Notes under the pieces: generated by a model
Told to the model about the DNA's origin: nothing
The model's database searches: none
What the model saw: only the letters and a program-made list of their open reading frames with translations
In this document: positions 33,756 through 43,390 of the stretch, one piece after another
Layout: each line of letters begins with the position of its first letter
How positions within the stretch are numbered: the first letter of the stretch is position 1
Source of the DNA: Fangia hongkongensis FSC776 = DSM 21703
GTDB lineage: Bacteria; Pseudomonadota; Gammaproteobacteria; Francisellales; Francisellaceae
Length of the DNA: 64,000 nt
Reading direction: 5' to 3'
NCBI RefSeq assembly: GCF_000379445.1
Contig: NZ_KB902239.1
Span: forward strand, 62,145-126,144
Program-made: the position numbers and the translations under genes

Positions 33756-34182
33756 TTTTGTCTTGAATATGTCAAGCGCCGTGATGTTAGCGCCAAAGTG
33801 TAGGTCATACCCGAAGGCGTACATAGAGTCAAAAGCATATAGTGGAGAAGAATACAAAAGTTAAGTCGCTGTATTCTGTAGTAGATGAAGTGAGTCAGAG
33901 CTTTTATTTCTTGAGATCTGGAAGGCCTCTTTGCTTATTTCATCGTTTTAGGCGACGTTAACTCCAAATTGTAACCATCTATTAATGTGTAAGGGTTGAA
34001 TCGCTCATTTCTCAACATGGCTGATCAAATATTGATCTTTTTTAAGATTTATAGTACTATGCATAAAATTTTTTTAGTATGTTGAATCAAACTAATTAGA
34101 TTGAGTACGGTGCTTTGCCATATTGGTATGAGGCACCTGATAATAAAATAAGGTATACTACGCTGAGGGGCGGATTGAAAAG
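33756..34182. other. 427-bp region without a recognisable gene
   Basis: Stops are frequent in all frames; no RNA fold or repeat is evident. The first 100 bases keep the purine-rich composition of the preceding gene's tail. Only short ORFs without ribosome sites occur. The last part should contain the promoter of the 34183 gene. Confidence 0.4.
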
Positions 34183-34851
34183 ATGCAAATGTTGACAATG
34201 CGATATAGATTATTTAGCACAGTTTTGTGTGTGGTGCTGTCTATTCAAATGATTTTTGCTTCGTTTTCTACTGTCAATGCAGATGATAAAGACGCTTCAC
34301 CACTTATTATGACCCCTGTTTTATTCTCTGTCCAAAAAGATGACTATCTATCAAATACTGCGCTGATGTTAGCACCAACTAATAAAAATAATGAGAGCCT
34401 GATCAGCAGAACATTACAAAAGCCCTCAAGTGCACCAGAGACAGGATTTGGCGTGAGTGTTGGTAAAGCGGCTAATTATGAACCACAGGTCATTAACACT
34501 TCCTATAACCATATGAATAAAAGTCAGACGGAAGTTGATTTGTATAGTGCGCCAGTTTATTTCTCTGGCGTTTATAAGAATGATGCTGGAGTTTTTTATG
34601 GTGCGCATGTGGTGGCAAATATTGTGAAATCAAATCTCTCAAAGTCAGGTATGTTGCAAAAAACAGGTGATCCGAATATTACGATTGCGCCACGTTTAGG
34701 TTTGGTGTTTGGTTATCAGCCATCGAAAAACTACAAATGGGTCACATCATTAGATTATTTAGCATATAAAGGCTCTCCTGTGATACAGCAGTATGGTGTT
34801 GAAGATCAGGATGCTTTAGGTGTCAATGTTACCTATTCATGGCTGTTTTAG
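34183..34851 (+). CDS. Putative outer-membrane beta-barrel or secreted protein, 222 aa
   Basis: Signal peptide (hydrophobic about 12-28, ..TVNADD). From residue about 85 the sequence alternates polar and hydrophobic residues in strand-sized blocks (VDLYSAPVYFSGVY, AGVFYGAHVVANIV, IAPRLGLVFGYQ, YKWVTSLDYLAYKG) and ends in VNVTYSWLF, with a terminal Phe, the usual BAM recognition signal. A small outer-membrane protein of eight strands or fewer is likely. No family recognised. Internal Mets at 34189 and 34198 are alternative starts. Confidence 0.6.
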   Translation: MQMLTMRYRLFSTVLCVVLSIQMIFASFSTVNADDKDASPLIMTPVLFSVQKDDYLSNTALMLAPTNKNNESLISRTLQKPSSAPETGFGVSVGKAANYEPQVINTSYNHMNKSQTEVDLYSAPVYFSGVYKNDAGVFYGAHVVANIVKSNLSKSGMLQKTGDPNITIAPRLGLVFGYQPSKNYKWVTSLDYLAYKGSPVIQQYGVEDQDALGVNVTYSWLF

Positions 34852-34870
34852 TTCTAATCTAAAGAGAGAC

Positions 34871-35037
34871 TATACCACTCTCGAATCATTTTACGGTGTT
34901 TAATGTTGAAGAAGTTTTTGATAGTTTTGAGTCATTGGATTGCAGGTAATAGCTGGGACTATTAGCAATATCTAATGACTCAAAAGAACAAGAAATTCAA
35001 TGGCAGAAATAGGGTAAAATGGTTTGCGGGTGGTATA
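34871..35037 (+). mobile_element. MITE-like palindromic element, copy D (167 bp)
   Basis: Subfamily 1, differing from copy A by a few bases (CACTCTCGAATCA at the left end, GCAGGTAATAG in the centre). Flanked by TA. Its right end TGGTATAAAA lies 76 bases upstream of the aldehyde dehydrogenase start, in the sense direction. Confidence 0.85.
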
Positions 35038-35113
35038 AAAAGCAAGGGTAATTTTTAATGCAGATTAAACTAAAGCAGGATATACTTAACTATTAGTATC
35101 AAAAAGCATTTAT

Positions 35114-36511
35114 ATGACTTTGGAAAATAAACTTACCAAGATATATCAGCTGCAAAAACAAGCCTTTGAGATAGCGCCTTACCCGACACTCAGAGAAAGG
35201 AAAAGTGCATTATTCGCTCTGCGCGTGCAGATACTGAAACATAAAGATGATATTATTCAGGCAATTAGCCAAGATTTTGGTTATCGCTCAGCCAATGAGA
35301 CGATGTTGGCTGAGATTTTCCAAGTGATCAAAACCATTGATTATGTTCTTAAAAATGCAAAAAAGTGGCTTAAAAAGGAAAAAAGAAAACGAAGCTTTAT
35401 TTTTTGGCCAGCTAAAAACTATGTCTTTTATCAACCACTTGGTGTGATTGGTATTATGGTGCCATGGAATTATCCTTTTTTACTGGCGATTTCACCTATG
35501 ATCTATGCCTTAATTGCTGGGAACCGTGTGATGATTAAAAGCTCAGAGTATACTCCCTGCACCTCTAAGCTTATCACAAAGATCACTCAAAGCATTTACC
35601 CATTATCAAAGGTGGCTGTTTTAAATGGCGATGCTCAATTTGCACGTGATTTTTCTGCGCTTCCTTTTAATCATTTATTGTTTACTGGGTCAACTGAAGT
35701 AGGCAAAAAGGTGATGCGTGAGGCAGCCAATAATCTCACGCCTGTTACTTTGGAGTTAGGCGGAAAATCCCCCCTTGTAATTGATCAGGGCTACCCAATT
35801 TCAAAATTAGCAAAAACGATTGTATTTAATAAGTGTTTAAATGCAGGGCAAACCTGTATAGCGCCAGATTATCTCATGGTACATGAATCACAATTAGAAG
35901 AGCTGGTTAATAAGCTGATAAGTGCCTTTCAATTAATGTATCAAGAGGGTGAAAAAACGGTGACAAGCTTGCTGTCTCCGCGCTATTTTAATGATTTGTG
36001 TGAAGAGCTTTTACTTCTGAAAAAGAAAAATATACAGGTGTATTCAGGCGAGAGCTTTAGTCGCGCTTCAGAGGTAAAAAGGCTGCCATTGACCTTGGTC
36101 GTTAACCCTCCTGAAGATTCGATGTTCATGCAAAGGGAAATCTTTGCGCCTATTTTGCCGATTATTAGCTATCAAAATCAGGCAGATGTGTTAGCAAAGA
36201 TCAAATCATACCCCGCACCATTGGCATTATATCTTTACAGTAATAATTATGAAGTGCAACAATACTTCTTAATGAATGCACAAAGTGGTGGAATGTGTAT
36301 TAATGATGTGATGGTGCATATTGCGCAAAATGATTTGCCATTTGGTGGCATCGGGAGCTCAGGGATGGGGCGCTATCATGCTAAAGAAGGATTTAAATGT
36401 TTTTCAAATGCAAAAAGTGTCTGTCAGCGAGGGAGGGTTAATCCAGCTAAAATGCTTTATCCTCCTTATGGGAAACTCTATCGGCTTTTCAGCGCTTTAT
36501 TTATCCGTTGA
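35114..36511 (+). CDS. NAD(P)-dependent aldehyde dehydrogenase (coniferyl-aldehyde-dehydrogenase-like)
   Basis: 465 residues, short for an ALDH and typical of the class 3/CalB group. Motifs in order: VPWNYPF, NRVMIKSSE, LFTGSTEVGKKVM (cofactor loop), LELGGKSP (general-base Glu) and LNAGQTCIAPDY (catalytic Cys). The C-terminus ends in a hydrophobic stretch (YGKLYRLFSALF), as in membrane-associated class 3 fatty-aldehyde dehydrogenases. Oxidises an aldehyde to the acid; substrate unknown. Likely transcribed alone, with MITE copy D upstream. Confidence 0.92.
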   Translation: MTLENKLTKIYQLQKQAFEIAPYPTLRERKSALFALRVQILKHKDDIIQAISQDFGYRSANETMLAEIFQVIKTIDYVLKNAKKWLKKEKRKRSFIFWPAKNYVFYQPLGVIGIMVPWNYPFLLAISPMIYALIAGNRVMIKSSEYTPCTSKLITKITQSIYPLSKVAVLNGDAQFARDFSALPFNHLLFTGSTEVGKKVMREAANNLTPVTLELGGKSPLVIDQGYPISKLAKTIVFNKCLNAGQTCIAPDYLMVHESQLEELVNKLISAFQLMYQEGEKTVTSLLSPRYFNDLCEELLLLKKKNIQVYSGESFSRASEVKRLPLTLVVNPPEDSMFMQREIFAPILPIISYQNQADVLAKIKSYPAPLALYLYSNNYEVQQYFLMNAQSGGMCINDVMVHIAQNDLPFGGIGSSGMGRYHAKEGFKCFSNAKSVCQRGRVNPAKMLYPPYGKLYRLFSALFIR

Positions 36512-36616
36512 GCAGGTTTTTGCAAATTAATATGCAATCGGTTAAGATATTCTCGTTTTAAACCAAGTTAAAATATGTACTTGTTGAGTCAATAAATAGT
36601 GAGAATAGATGAGATT

Positions 36617-37126
36617 ATGGCAAAGTTGGAAATATTAAAATACCCACATCCATTTTTAAAAAAAGTGGCAGATCCTGTGGCAAAAGAGAAAATTGATGAT
36701 GCATTAAGACAGACAATCGAAGATATGTTTGAGACAATGTATGATGATCATGGTGGTGGTTTGGCAGCAACGCAAGTTGGGCTTAATATGCGTCTTTTTA
36801 TTATGGATGGCTCGGAAGAAAAAGATCAGCGCATCATTGCAATTAACCCTGAGATTATTGAGAAAAAAGGGGAGATTATTGAAGAGGAAGGCTGCCTATC
36901 TTTCCCGGGTGTTTCAGCCAAGGTGAAACGTGCCAAGTGGGTGAAAATGCGCGCTTTAGATGAGTTTGGTAATGAGTATGAGCTTGAGTCTGATGGCTAT
37001 CTTGGTCGCTGTATTCAGCATGAGTTGGATCATTTAAATGGCATTACTTATTTTGACCATTTATCACCGCTTAAGCGTGGGATGATCGAGAAGAAATACA
37101 AAAAGTTAATGAAAGAGAACGAATAA
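36617..37126 (+). CDS. def: Peptide deformylase
   Basis: Metalloenzyme removing the formyl group from nascent proteins. All three motifs are present: GGGLAATQVG, EGCLSFPG (metal-ligand Cys) and QHELDHLNG (two His ligands and catalytic Glu). The frame opens at a GTG at 36599, but ATG 36617 gives the family start (MAKLEILKYPHP) and a length of 169 residues. No fmt gene follows, unlike the common def-fmt order. Confidence 0.96.
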   Translation: MAKLEILKYPHPFLKKVADPVAKEKIDDALRQTIEDMFETMYDDHGGGLAATQVGLNMRLFIMDGSEEKDQRIIAINPEIIEKKGEIIEEEGCLSFPGVSAKVKRAKWVKMRALDEFGNEYELESDGYLGRCIQHELDHLNGITYFDHLSPLKRGMIEKKYKKLMKENE

Positions 37127-37151
37127 TCTAGCTGAAATCAAAACCTACCTA

Positions 37152-38249
37152 TTAAGTAATAATCCCACCACCTAAACATATTTCATCCTGATAAAAGACA
37201 ACAGATTGCCCAGGTGTGATTGCGCGTTGTGGCGTATCAAACTCAACCTGTGCATTACCTTCATCATCTATTTGTACAAAGCAAGCTTGATCTGCTTGGC
37301 GATAGCGCGTTTTTGCATTGCAATGAAATGCCTGATTTGGCGCTTTGCCACTAATCCAGTTGAGGTTAATGGCATAGAGTGATTGCTTTAAAAGTAGAGG
37401 GTGATCATGTCCTTGAACTGCAATAAGCACATTGTTTTGAAGATCTTTCTCTGCCGCAAACCAAGGAATTTCAGGGCGATTTTTAACGCCACCTATGCCT
37501 AAGCCTTGACGCTGGCCAATAGTGTAGTACATAAGCCCATCATGCATGCCAATTTTAATGCCATTTTCATCGTGAATTTCACCTCTTTTTGCCGGTAAAT
37601 ATTGTGATAGAAAGGATTTGAACTTGCGCTCACCAATAAAACAAATGCCTGTGCTGTCTTTTTTACTGTGTGTGCTAAGGTTATGTGCTTTTGCAATTTC
37701 CCTAACAGTGGGTTTGGCTAGTTCACCTAGAGGAAAAAGGGCAAAACGAAGCTGATCTTGTGTGAGGGCATGCAAAAAGTAGGATTGATCTTTGTTATGA
37801 TCTTTGCCTTTGAGTAATTGACACTCTCCACTATCCAAAGTGCGCTTTCTAGCATAATGCCCTGTGGCAATATACTCACCACCAAGCCATTTGGCATAGT
37901 CTAAAAATGCTTTGAATTTGATTTCTTTATTGCAAAGAATATCTGGGTTAGGCGTGCGCCCAGCCTTATATTCCTCCAAGAAATATTCAAATACATAGTC
38001 CCAATACTCAGCGGCAAAGTTAATCTTTTGAAAAGGGATGCCAATTTGTTCACAAATGTGGCTTGCATCTTTTATATCTTCTTCACTCGAGCAATATTCA
38101 TCACTATCATCTTCTTCCCAGTTTTTCATAAACACGCCAGTGACGTCAAAACCTTGTTGTTGTAATAGTAATGCAGATACTGAAGAGTCAACGCCGCCAG
38201 AGACGCCGACAATGATTTTTGTACTCATATTATTTAGGGTTATATTCAT
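37152..38249 (-). CDS. mnmA: tRNA-specific 2-thiouridylase MnmA
   Basis: Adds sulfur to U34 of tRNA-Lys, -Glu and -Gln, the partner modification to that made by MnmE. ATP-binding PP-loop [16 protein letters not shown], catalytic Cys in [12 protein letters not shown] and second Cys in [12 protein letters not shown]; the tRNA-binding [13 protein letters not shown] follows. ATG at 38228 (MSTKIIVG) is a likely alternative start; neither has a strong ribosome site. Convergent with def, 25 bases away. Confidence 0.96.
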   Translation of the reverse strand: MNITLNNMSTKIIVGVSGGVDSSVSALLLQQQGFDVTGVFMKNWEEDDSDEYCSSEEDIKDASHICEQIGIPFQKINFAAEYWDYVFEYFLEEYKAGRTPNPDILCNKEIKFKAFLDYAKWLGGEYIATGHYARKRTLDSGECQLLKGKDHNKDQSYFLHALTQDQLRFALFPLGELAKPTVREIAKAHNLSTHSKKDSTGICFIGERKFKSFLSQYLPAKRGEIHDENGIKIGMHDGLMYYTIGQRQGLGIGGVKNRPEIPWFAAEKDLQNNVLIAVQGHDHPLLLKQSLYAINLNWISGKAPNQAFHCNAKTRYRQADQACFVQIDDEGNAQVEFDTPQRAITPGQSVVFYQDEICLGGGIIT

Positions 38250-38322
38250 TTACTGATGAGTATTGTGGCGAGATTTAGTGGAATTTGCAAATTGTTTGTT
38301 TTACGTTCATACGCAAAGTTGC

Positions 38323-38350
38323 AAAATAAAAAAGCAGCCAAAAGGCTGCT
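38323..38350 (-). terminator. Intrinsic terminator of the small-protein transcript
   Basis: On the minus strand AGCAGCC-tttt-GGCTGCT, a perfect 7-bp stem, followed by a TTTTTATTTT run. It ends the minus-strand transcript carrying the two small proteins; mnmA starts about 75 bases further along. Confidence 0.85.
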
Positions 38351-38470
38351 TAGAAATGGGTGAGCAGCCCGCGCTACATGTTTGCGCTTAGTCATTTAAG
38401 GGGGGGAGGGTGGTAAAACGCAAACACCACGGACTGTTCGAGGGAAACGCTTAAATGCGTTGGTCTTAAG
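38351..38470 (-). ncRNA. Structured 3' region, possible small RNA
   Basis: About 120 bases between the 30-residue ORF stop and the terminator. On the minus strand several hairpins can form: AACGC-atttaa-GCGTT and GTGGT-N10-ACCAC, followed by a C7 run (CTCCCCCCCTT) that would be single-stranded. With the terminator stem it looks like a 3'-UTR-derived small RNA. It does not match tmRNA, 6S, 4.5S or RNase P RNA as I know them. Function inferred only from shape. Confidence 0.3.
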
Positions 38471-38563
38471 CTACAGGTAGTCTACAACTTTAGCTTGTAG
38501 CTTGCAAAATTCACGATATTCAACCACCATTTTTTTCCATGTGCTATTTTTTGCTTTTTTCAT
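38471..38563 (-). CDS. 30-residue small protein with a strong ribosome site
   Basis: ATG at 38563, stop TAG at 38473-38471. AAGGAG lies seven bases upstream, one of the best ribosome sites in the window. The peptide is basic and amphipathic (MKKAKNSTWKKMVVEYREFC, then KLQAKVVDYL), with one Cys. It is followed by a structured region and a strong terminator and preceded 199 bases upstream by a second small ORF on the same strand. No family recognised. It could be a regulatory peptide, a leader or a toxin-like peptide; nothing separates these. Confidence 0.6.
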   Translation of the reverse strand: MKKAKNSTWKKMVVEYREFCKLQAKVVDYL

Positions 38564-38683
38564 AATCATCTCCTTTTGGTTGGATGAGATTGTTTCGACA
38601 CTTGTAATTGTATAATTCTTTAACAGAAAAAGCTGTTTCAAGTGTGTATCAGTATGTAACAATTCTGATACATAGAAAATTAA

Positions 38684-38719
38684 CCTTGCAAAACCATTAC
38701 CTAGAGCAGCTTTGCAAGG
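38684..38719 (-). other. Inverted repeat between the two small ORFs
   Basis: CCTTGCAAA (38684-38692) and TTTGCAAGG (38711-38719) form a perfect 9-bp stem with an 18-base loop. A second inverted repeat, TGTATCAG/CTGATACA, lies further along the same transcript (about 38646-38672). Together they make the spacer between the small ORFs a structured leader for the 30-residue gene. Confidence 0.55.
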
Positions 38720-38761
38720 AAGGACGTAAGCATGCAGATTTCCCAATCAGGAGTGTAGAGG

Positions 38762-38890
38762 TTATATAAGGATCACTGCGACACATACGCTAAGAAGGAG
38801 GCTTAGAAGAGAGACTCGGTAAATAACCGCATTTTGATTATCAGTTATTACCCTTGCCTGAGCACGTTGTTTTTGTTGTAAGTTTTGCAT
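38762..38890 (-). CDS. 42-residue single-span membrane protein
   Basis: ATG at 38890 with GGAGG four bases upstream, stop TAA at 38764-38762. The N-terminal half is polar (MQNLQQKQRAQARVITDNQN), the C-terminal half an uninterrupted membrane-spanning segment (YRVSLLSLLLSVCVAVILI). The layout is that of small inner-membrane regulators or type I toxin-like peptides, but no family is recognised. It is the first gene of a minus-strand transcript shared with the 30-residue ORF and ended by the terminator at 38323. Confidence 0.6.
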   Translation of the reverse strand: MQNLQQKQRAQARVITDNQNAVIYRVSLLSLLLSVCVAVILI

Positions 38891-39091
38891 AATGCCTCCA
38901 TATTCATTCATTCTCAAGGAGAGTGTTTTGTAAGATTAGTTGTGAGAAAGAAATTGCGGTATAGATAAATGATATTTCAGCTATCGCAAAAATCGGATAA
39001 AAATGCATACTTTGAGAAAGCACGATGGCATATCTCCATGATCTATTAAGAAAAGCGATCGTCCTTATGCAAAAGGTGTATATTTCTAGTA

Positions 39092-39847
39092 CTATAATTC
39101 ACAGAGCTTAAGTGTGTTTCTGTAGAAGATAGATTGAATTTCATTTGCAGGCTTTTTGAGAATATCTGCAAGAAGTTGGCAGGTTGGGATAATAGACAGG
39201 GGTGTATTTAGTTTTGTGTCCCAATTCGGTGGCGCCATATCAGGGCTGTCTGTTTCAAGCACAAGTGAGTCTAGATCTAAGGTGTGAATGATCTTTCTAA
39301 GTGTTGAGCTTGGATGGTATAAAATACTTCCGATACCCAGTTTAAATCCAAGGTCAGTATAAGTGTTAGCGATGGTTTCATTGGCATTAAATGCATGAAT
39401 GATGCCACCGTGTTTAAAGTTCTCTTTTTTTATTATGCCAATAATATCATGGTGTGATTTCACGGCATGAATGATAACAGGTTTCTTCAGCTTATTGGCA
39501 ATTTTAATTTGCGCCTCAAAGAACAATAACTGACTTTCATAGTTATCTTTATAGCGTTTATCAAGACCTATTTCACCAACAAATTTGATGTTGTTTGCAG
39601 TTACCCACTTTGAGAGTTCAGGTAGGTGATCCAAAGTATGCTCACTACAAAATACAGGATGTAGTCCAAGGGCTGGGATAATAAAAGGAAAAGCTTGTGA
39701 TAATTCAATTACCTTATGCCAATTAGCAAAGCTGACAGCAGGGTTAATAAAATGGGTGATATTCGCCGCTAAAGCCGTTTGAATAAGTGCCTTTCTTGAG
39801 GGGGTGAATACATCAAAATCTAAGTGGCAATGGCTGTCGATATACAT
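39092..39847 (-). CDS. TatD family metal-dependent hydrolase
   Basis: 251 residues with the TatD/YcfH metal ligands: DSHCHLD (H-x-H), VGEIGLD (Glu), VIIHAVKSHHD and IHAFNAN (His), ETDSPDMAP (Asp). Family members are 3'-5' nucleases or related phosphoesterases. Begins MYIDSHCHLDF, the usual start. It is divergent from glyS, 102 bases apart, so the two share a control region. Of the TatD paralogues this short one is close to YjjV/YcfH size. Confidence 0.92.
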   Translation of the reverse strand: MYIDSHCHLDFDVFTPSRKALIQTALAANITHFINPAVSFANWHKVIELSQAFPFIIPALGLHPVFCSEHTLDHLPELSKWVTANNIKFVGEIGLDKRYKDNYESQLLFFEAQIKIANKLKKPVIIHAVKSHHDIIGIIKKENFKHGGIIHAFNANETIANTYTDLGFKLGIGSILYHPSSTLRKIIHTLDLDSLVLETDSPDMAPPNWDTKLNTPLSIIPTCQLLADILKKPANEIQSIFYRNTLKLCEL

Positions 39848-39949
39848 AGGTTTTTCATTAACTCAAGTTAGATGTTACTTTTTCTCTTTTTTTACTTTTT
39901 GATAATCGGTAGAATAATCACTCAATAAGAGTGTACAAAGAAAAATAAA

Positions 39950-42022
39950 ATGTCACAAACTGAAAATTTACTATTCGAACTAGGAACAGAAGAGCTTCCC
40001 CCAAAAGCACTAAAAACACTTGCTGAGAGCTTGATCAATTCAGTGAAAAAAGCGCTTGATGAGAATGAGGTTTCTTACGGTGATGGGAAGATGATTGCTG
40101 CGCCAAGGCGAATTGGTTTTATTTTAAACAACGTGGCAGTAGAGCAAAAAGATAAGCTAATTGACAGAGAAGGTCCATTTATAGACAAAGCATATGATGC
40201 TGATGGAAATCCCACAAAAGCAGCAATTGGGTTTGCAAATGCATGTGGGGTGGATTTTGAGAAATTGCAAGTTATTGAGCATAAAAAAGGCAAGCGTCTT
40301 TTTTACCAAATTGATCAAAAAGGGCAAAAAACACGTGAGTTATTACCTGAGATTATTCTAGCTGCGCTTAAAAAATTGCCTGTGCCTAAAATGATGCGTT
40401 GGGGGAGTCATGACTTTCAGTTTGTGCGCCCAGTCCACTGGATCATGTGTTTATTTGGCGATAAGGTGCTTGATATTGAAGCATATGGCCGTAAAAGTAA
40501 TAATTTTAGTTATGGGCATCGCTTTCATAGTCCAGAGAAGGTTGAGATTTCCTCAGCCGATCAATACTTTGATGTGTTAAAAACAAAAGGACATGTGTTA
40601 GCTGATTGGGATGAGCGAAAGGAAAAAATGCTTGAGCAAATTAAGGCAATTTCAACTGACAAAAGATTAAATGTAGTTTTAGATGCGTCGCTTGTTGATG
40701 AGGTCAATGCTATTATAGAGTGGCCAATGGCACTTTGCTGTCAATTTGATGCGCGTTTTTTACGCGTACCACAAGAGGCATTAATCTCCGCGATGCAAGA
40801 GCATCAAAAGTGCTTTGCAATGACAGATGAAAAGGGCAAATTAACCCATCAATTTATTACAGTCAGTAATATCAACAGTAAGCATCCGCAAACAGTAATA
40901 AGTGGTAATAATAAAGTGATGGCAGCAAGGTTATCTGATGCCGCTTTCTTTTATGACAATGATATAAAAAACCCACTTGAGTACTATGTTGAGAAATTAA
41001 AATCTGTGACGTTTCAAAAAGCCCTTGGCAGTATGTATGAGCGATCTGTCAGAATTGCTGAAAATGCAAAGGCCCTCTCAGCATATACGCTTGTCGATGA
41101 AAATATGGCGTATGAGGCAGGCTTTTTATCTAAAGCAGATTTGATGAGTGATATGGTCTTTGAATTTACTGATTTACAGGGTGTTATTGGGAAGTATTAT
41201 GCAAGATCACATGGTAAAGATGATCTTATCTGTGAGAGTATTGAACAGCAATATTGGCCAAAGTTTGCAGGAGATGCTTTGCCTGAGAGCCCGCTTGCTA
41301 AGACAGTTGCTTTGGCGGAGAAGTTAGATACGTTGGTTGGGATATTTGGGATTGGTCAAAAGCCTACAGGTGATAAGGACCCTTTTGCATTAAGGCGTGC
41401 AGCAATTGGCGTGTTAAGAATTTTGAAAGAGGGTAAAATCCATCTTCCATTAAAGAATCTATTTGATATCGGATCTCATGCCTATAAAGACAGTGCGCTA
41501 AATGCGCCTGTTATCTCACCCTTGACACAGTTTTTAATGGATCGCTTGAAGTATATCTATAAAGATGAAGGCGTGAGTTCAGAGGTTTTTGAATCTGTGG
41601 CCAGTGTTGATTATGCTGATATTGCCGATTTTGATCAGCGAATAAGCGCTGTGGAGGTGTTTGCAAAATCTAAACCTGCCGCTGCACTGATTCAAAGCAA
41701 TAAGCGTGTTGCGAACATCTTGGCCAAAGCGGACAACCTTGAAGCGTTATCAATTGATAAGCGCTTATTGAAGCAAGATGAAGAGCTTGAGCTGTATCAG
41801 AGTATGCTTGAGGTTGAAAGAAAGCTTGAAATCTCACTGAAAGCACAAGATTATGTGAAAGCGCTTGATAGCTTAAGTACGCTTGATCAGCCGGTGAGCG
41901 ATTTTTTTGATGCGGTGATGGTGTTCTCTGAGGATGACACATTGAAAAACAATCGTCTGGCGCTGTTGTACAAGCTTGAGCAGCTTTTTTCACAAGTGGC
42001 AAATATCTCTAAATTGTCTTAA
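39950..42022 (+). CDS. glyS: Glycine--tRNA ligase beta subunit
   Basis: 690 residues, the normal length of the bacterial alpha2beta2 type. Opens with LLFELGTEELPPKALK and contains RRIGFIL, DREGPFIDKAYD and DPFALRRAAIGVLRILKEG, the hallmark segments, with an anticodon-binding DALR-like C-terminus. The alpha subunit gene glyQ, usually immediately upstream and coupled, is not here: the upstream gene is tatD on the other strand. glyQ must therefore lie elsewhere in this genome. Confidence 0.97.
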   Translation: MSQTENLLFELGTEELPPKALKTLAESLINSVKKALDENEVSYGDGKMIAAPRRIGFILNNVAVEQKDKLIDREGPFIDKAYDADGNPTKAAIGFANACGVDFEKLQVIEHKKGKRLFYQIDQKGQKTRELLPEIILAALKKLPVPKMMRWGSHDFQFVRPVHWIMCLFGDKVLDIEAYGRKSNNFSYGHRFHSPEKVEISSADQYFDVLKTKGHVLADWDERKEKMLEQIKAISTDKRLNVVLDASLVDEVNAIIEWPMALCCQFDARFLRVPQEALISAMQEHQKCFAMTDEKGKLTHQFITVSNINSKHPQTVISGNNKVMAARLSDAAFFYDNDIKNPLEYYVEKLKSVTFQKALGSMYERSVRIAENAKALSAYTLVDENMAYEAGFLSKADLMSDMVFEFTDLQGVIGKYYARSHGKDDLICESIEQQYWPKFAGDALPESPLAKTVALAEKLDTLVGIFGIGQKPTGDKDPFALRRAAIGVLRILKEGKIHLPLKNLFDIGSHAYKDSALNAPVISPLTQFLMDRLKYIYKDEGVSSEVFESVASVDYADIADFDQRISAVEVFAKSKPAAALIQSNKRVANILAKADNLEALSIDKRLLKQDEELELYQSMLEVERKLEISLKAQDYVKALDSLSTLDQPVSDFFDAVMVFSEDDTLKNNRLALLYKLEQLFSQVANISKLS

Positions 42023-42051
42023 TGAAGATGGTATTAATCCTCTGTTAATAG

Positions 42052-43209
<1,158 letters not shown>

Positions 43210-43234
43210 GGTTAATTAAGATTTTCTTGATTTT

Positions 43235-43348
43235 TTACTTTCGTTTAATGTCTAAAGTTTGTTTGCCATCTTTGACTTGTAAAGTGACTATGTAATTCTT
43301 GTTCTGATTCATGTAGGTACTCAATACGGGCGTTTTAACCTTTCCCAT
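43235..43348 (-). CDS. Possible 37-residue protein
   Basis: An ATG-to-TAA frame in the frmA-ABC intergenic region. The product is Lys-rich and strand-like (MGKVKTPVLSTY ... YIVTLQVKDGKQTLDIKRK), more protein-like than a random AT-rich frame. No convincing ribosome site precedes it, and a TAG lies just upstream in frame, so it is not the tail of a longer gene. Low confidence. Confidence 0.25.
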   Translation of the reverse strand: MGKVKTPVLSTYMNQNKNYIVTLQVKDGKQTLDIKRK

Positions 43349-43390
43349 CGGCTATAATAGAAAAAGATCGCTAAAAAAGGCACATGGGTA

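Noticed and set aside
38351-38470. Known RNA (6S, tmRNA, 4.5S or RNase P)
   Set aside because: Conserved cores such as the tmRNA tag, the SRP GGAAGG-AGCA loop context or RNase P motifs were not found.
38564-38746. Upstream extension of the 30-residue ORF to 91 codons
   Set aside because: The extended part has no ribosome site and overlaps the strong inverted repeats; AAGGAG supports ATG 38563.
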